Shown here: piece by piece, positions 61,584 through 64,000 of the stretch | Numbering within the stretch: position 1 is the stretch's first letter | Layout of the letters: each line of letters opens with the position of its first letter | Assembly (NCBI RefSeq): GCF_016427535.1 | Contig: NZ_JAELXV010000002.1 | Location: forward strand, 806,001 to 870,000 | Direction of reading: 5' to 3' | Length of the DNA stretch: 64,000 bases | Source of the DNA: Hymenobacter sp. BT559 | GTDB taxonomy: Bacteria; Bacteroidota; Bacteroidia; Cytophagales; Hymenobacteraceae | The notes under the pieces: model-generated | Told to the model about the DNA's origin: nothing | Databases searched by the model: none | Seen by the model: the letters and a program-made list of their open reading frames with translations, nothing else | Program-made: the position numbers and the translations under genes

Positions 61584-63332
61584 ATGCTGATATCTGAGGT
61601 TGATACGAATGCCCTATCCGTGGCGACTGATACGGCGCGCCCCCCGCGCCACTACTTACCTGAGGAGTTTTACGTCACCGATTGGGCGACACTAGAGCCT
61701 TTCTTTCAGGAACTACAAACCCGCAATTTACCCGATGCCGCCGTTCTAGAACAGTGGCTACTCGACCGCTCGGAGCTTGAAGCCGTGCTGAGTGAAGACC
61801 TAGCGTGGCGCTACATCCGCATGACCTGCGACACCCAGGACGAGAGCCACGCCGAGGCGTTTCAGTTTTTTGTGCAGGAAATCGAGCCGCAGGTAGCGCC
61901 CTACGACCATGCCCTCAACGAAAAGCTACTGGCTGCCCCCAGCTTAAACGAGCTGGATGAAGCGCGTTACGGCGTATTCCTGCGCTCGGTACGCCGGGCG
62001 TCGGAGATTTACCGCGAAGAAAATATTGCGCTGAAAACCGAAATCTCGACCAAGCAGCAGCAGTACGCCGCTACCGTGGGCGCCATGACGGTAACCCTTG
62101 ATGGCGAGGAGCTAACGCTGCCCCGCGCCGCCGACCGCCTCAAGAGCCTATCGCGCCCCGTGCGCGAGCAGGCGTGGCGGGCCATCCAGGCGCGGCGGCT
62201 GCAAGACAGCCAGCCGCTCGACCAGCTCTTTACCGAACTGGTGCAGTTGCGCCACCAGGTAGCGCTAAATGCAGGCTTCGGAAACTTTCGTGACTACATG
62301 TTTGCCGCGCTTGGGCGCTTCGACTACACCCCAGAGGACACGTTTAATTTCCACTCAGCCATTCGGGAAACGGTGGTGCCGCTCATTGATGAGTTTGATG
62401 AGGCCCGCCGCCACGACCTGTCGCTGCCCGAACTGAGGCCCTGGGACCTCGACGTAGACCCCAGCGGCAAGCCGCCCCTGCAGCCGTTCCAAACCGGCGA
62501 GGAACTGCTGGAGAAAACCATCACGGTTTTTCAGCGCCTCGACCCCTTCCTAGGGCAGTGCCTAAGCACCATGCGCCACATGGGCCACCTCGACCTAGAG
62601 TCGCGCAAGGGCAAGGCGCCAGGCGGCTACAACTACCCGCTGGACGAAACGGGGGTGCCGTTTATTTTTATGAACGCCACCTCGTCGCTGCGCGACGTGG
62701 TAACGATGCTGCACGAAGGTGGGCACGCGGTGCACTCCTTTCTCACGCGCCGCTTGCCCTTGTCGGCCGACAAGCACCCACCGAGTGAGGTGGCCGAGCT
62801 TGCTTCGATGAGCATGGAGCTAATGAGCATGGACCACTGGGATGTCTTCTTCGACGACCCTGCCGAGCTGCGCCGCGCCAAGAAAACGCACCTAGAGAGC
62901 GTGTTAGAAACCTTTCCGTGGGTGGCCACCATCGACAAGTTTCAGCACTGGATATACGAGAATCCCGCCCACACCGAGGCGCAACGCCACCAGCGCTGGA
63001 CCCATATTTTCCAGGAGTTTAACCAGCGCACCGTAAGCTGGCGCGGCCTCGAAAACTTCCGCCCCTACCTGTGGCAGAAGCAGCTGCACCTCTACGAAGT
63101 GCCGTTCTACTACATCGAGTACGCATTGGCACAGCTTGGGGCTATTGCCGTGTGGCGCAACTTCCGGCAAGACCCGGCCGCGGCGCTGGCTGGCTACCAG
63201 CGGGCCTTGGCCCTAGGGTATACCCGACCCATTGGGGAGGTGTACGCCGCAGCCGGTATCCGCTTCGATTTCAGTACCGAATACCTGACGCAGCTCGCTG
63301 ACTTTGTGCGTGACGAGATGGCAGCGCTGTAA
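61584..63332 (+). CDS. M3 family oligoendopeptidase (PepF-like)
   Basis: 582 residues from the ATG at 61584; the frame is open 36 codons further upstream, without family similarity. A cytosolic zinc oligopeptidase that degrades short peptides. The zinc site is HEGGH at 377-381, with the third ligand Glu in SEVAELASMSMEL. Typical helices throughout (FSTEYLTQLADFVRDEMAAL at the end). A TAACCTTTGG sequence at 61462-61471 is a possible promoter, one base off the consensus spacing. Confidence 0.94.
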   Translation: MLISEVDTNALSVATDTARPPRHYLPEEFYVTDWATLEPFFQELQTRNLPDAAVLEQWLLDRSELEAVLSEDLAWRYIRMTCDTQDESHAEAFQFFVQEIEPQVAPYDHALNEKLLAAPSLNELDEARYGVFLRSVRRASEIYREENIALKTEISTKQQQYAATVGAMTVTLDGEELTLPRAADRLKSLSRPVREQAWRAIQARRLQDSQPLDQLFTELVQLRHQVALNAGFGNFRDYMFAALGRFDYTPEDTFNFHSAIRETVVPLIDEFDEARRHDLSLPELRPWDLDVDPSGKPPLQPFQTGEELLEKTITVFQRLDPFLGQCLSTMRHMGHLDLESRKGKAPGGYNYPLDETGVPFIFMNATSSLRDVVTMLHEGGHAVHSFLTRRLPLSADKHPPSEVAELASMSMELMSMDHWDVFFDDPAELRRAKKTHLESVLETFPWVATIDKFQHWIYENPAHTEAQRHQRWTHIFQEFNQRTVSWRGLENFRPYLWQKQLHLYEVPFYYIEYALAQLGAIAVWRNFRQDPAAALAGYQRALALGYTRPIGEVYAAAGIRFDFSTEYLTQLADFVRDEMAAL

Positions 63333-63359
63333 AGTGAACGCTTCTTGCCAACTGCACAT

Positions 63360-63390
63360 AAAAAAGCCCGGCAACAAACCGGGCTTTTTT
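63360..63390 (+). terminator. Terminator of the oligoendopeptidase gene
   Basis: AAAAAAGCCCGG pairs with CCGGGCTTTTTT around CAACAAA, 27 nt past the stop. Confidence 0.92.
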
Positions 63391-63417
63391 GTGTGCGCCT
63401 AGGGCGGCGGCGACCAG

Positions 63418-63425
63418 TAATTTTG
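63418..63425 (+). promoter_or_regulatory. Promoter -7 element close to the dut start
   Basis: TAATTTTG ends 4 nt before the ATG at 63430, so a transcript beginning about 7 nt downstream would be leaderless or start after the first ATG; the second ATG (63433) would then fit better. Confidence 0.4.
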
Positions 63426-63429
63426 GCAA

Positions 63430-63870
63430 ATGATGCTTACAATTCCCGTTATCAACCGCTCGCGGCATTCGCTACCCGAGTACCAAACGGCGCACGCGGC
63501 CGGCCTCGACTTGCGCGCCGACCTGCCCAACGGCCCCATTACCCTAGGGCCGCTAGAGCGGCAATTAATATCCACTGGCCTGAGCTTGGCCCTGCCCGTG
63601 GGCTACGAGGCACAGGTGCGGCCACGCAGTGGCCTGGCCTACAAGCACGGCATTGGCATCGTCAACAGCCCCGGCACTATCGATGCCGACTATCGGGGTG
63701 AGATTAAGGTGCTGCTGGTCAACCTATCCAATGAACCATTTGTGGTGCAGGATGGGGAGCGGATTGCACAGCTGGTAGTGGCGCGGCATGAAACCATCTC
63801 CTGGCAGCCCGTCGAGCAGCTCAGCGAAACCGAGCGTGGTGCAGGCGGCTACGGCAGCACTGGTAAGTAA
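63430..63870 (+). CDS. dut: Deoxyuridine 5'-triphosphate nucleotidohydrolase
   Basis: 146 residues. Hydrolyses dUTP to dUMP, keeping uracil out of DNA. All five conserved motifs are visible: [45 protein letters not shown] and [12 protein letters not shown] trimeric type. Two adjoining ATG codons are possible starts. It is followed by a palindromic hairpin with no linked gene. Confidence 0.97.
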   Translation: MMLTIPVINRSRHSLPEYQTAHAAGLDLRADLPNGPITLGPLERQLISTGLSLALPVGYEAQVRPRSGLAYKHGIGIVNSPGTIDADYRGEIKVLLVNLSNEPFVVQDGERIAQLVVARHETISWQPVEQLSETERGAGGYGSTGK

Positions 63871-63873
63871 TAG

Positions 63874-63921
63874 AAAGTGCCTAGTGCTTAGATATGAAGT
63901 ACTAAGCACTAGGCACTTTCT
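63874..63921. terminator. Bidirectional terminator hairpin after dut
   Basis: 19-bp stem GAAAGTGCCTAGTGCTTAG with its complement around ATATGAAGTA (63874-63892 with 63903-63921). Confidence 0.85.
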
Positions 63922-63933
63922 ACATAAGCACTA

Positions 63934-64000
63934 CTAATGATGAGCCGCGTGGCGGTTCTGCTGCTGGCCGATAATCTGGAGGTTACCACCAGCCGAAATG
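63934..64000 (-). CDS. C-terminal end of an unidentified gene (partial)
   Basis: On the minus strand the last 22 codons read ISAGGNLQIIGQQQNRHAAHH then stop, entering the window from beyond 64000. Only 21 residues are visible, so no product can be named. The stop is 13 nt from the hairpin at 63874-63921, which would terminate this gene and dut in the two directions. A plus-strand reading (from 63937) is open too, but the minus reading fits the convergent terminator better. Confidence 0.35.
   Translation of the reverse strand, partial: ISAGGNLQIIGQQQNRHAAHH

Noticed and set aside
1..64000. CRISPR arrays, tRNA, rRNA and transposase genes
   Set aside because: No regularly spaced repeats, cloverleaf-like intergenic sequence, rRNA motifs or transposase frames were seen. 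A tRNA or covariance scan would be decisive.

Overview
The window reads as chromosomal DNA of a GC-rich (about 60 %) member of the Bacteroidota, most likely a Hymenobacter-type organism of the Cytophagales. Evidence: a full SprA (type IX secretion translocon) gene in the ruvA-sprA-gcvH-vanZ neighbourhood known from this phylum, an Oar-like TonB-dependent receptor, a protein with a gliding-motility-type C-terminal sorting domain, a B-type three-gene succinate dehydrogenase with one cytochrome b subunit, and repeated matches to the Bacteroidota promoter (TTG, about 20 nt, TAnnTTTG, most often TACCTTTG). No rRNA, tRNA, CRISPR, phage or transposase genes were seen.

Layout. 1-6061: end of a nonribosomal peptide locus: the C-terminal part of a large protein ending in a PLP aminotransferase domain, a termination module (C-A-PCP-TE, predicted to load glycine), and an Sfp-type phosphopantetheinyl transferase that would activate it. 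6082-7865: a glycosyltransferase and a membrane protein overlapping by 4 nt. 7970-11356: a TonB-dependent receptor. 11702-13469: YicC and a small secreted protein. 13619-24430: a frameshifted VanZ/M28-peptidase locus, gcvH, sprA and ruvA. 24628-29269: malic enzyme and a LysM lytic transglycosylase. 29413-31705: two TatA-like genes and gatA. 32173-34571: a flippase and a crotonase. 34814-35727: mscL and a small secreted protein. 35949-41154: infB, nusA and rimP (transcribed rimP-nusA-infB). 41281-45451: a small membrane protein, gamma-glutamyltransferase and a eukaryote-like glycogen branching enzyme. 45530-47454: a YdeI-like protein and an odd, apparently decayed glycosyltransferase-like protein. 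47921-48883: a cation efflux protein. 48982-52656: sdhB, sdhA, sdhC. 52923-55886: a large T9SS-exported protein. 56008-63870: housekeeping genes (fabD, folK, hydrolase, polyprenyl synthase, M23 peptidase, FAD/2Fe-2S reductase, M3 oligopeptidase, dut).

The main non-gene signals are: (i) the palindrome CCTAGG, about 100 copies by eye where base composition predicts about 20, and it even supplies several stop codons; (ii) a well-formed promoter followed by a strong intrinsic terminator in the leader of rimP-nusA-infB, which looks like an attenuator; (iii) a plus-strand terminator with promoter-like and hairpin sequence upstream but no gene, suggesting a small RNA near 32040-32153; (iv) a 218-bp element with 59-bp inverted ends fitted between two convergent stop codons; (v) structured spacers built from the word GCTGTTAGC between rimP/nusA and sdhA/sdhB.

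All functional calls come from reading protein motifs and context; no database search was possible.
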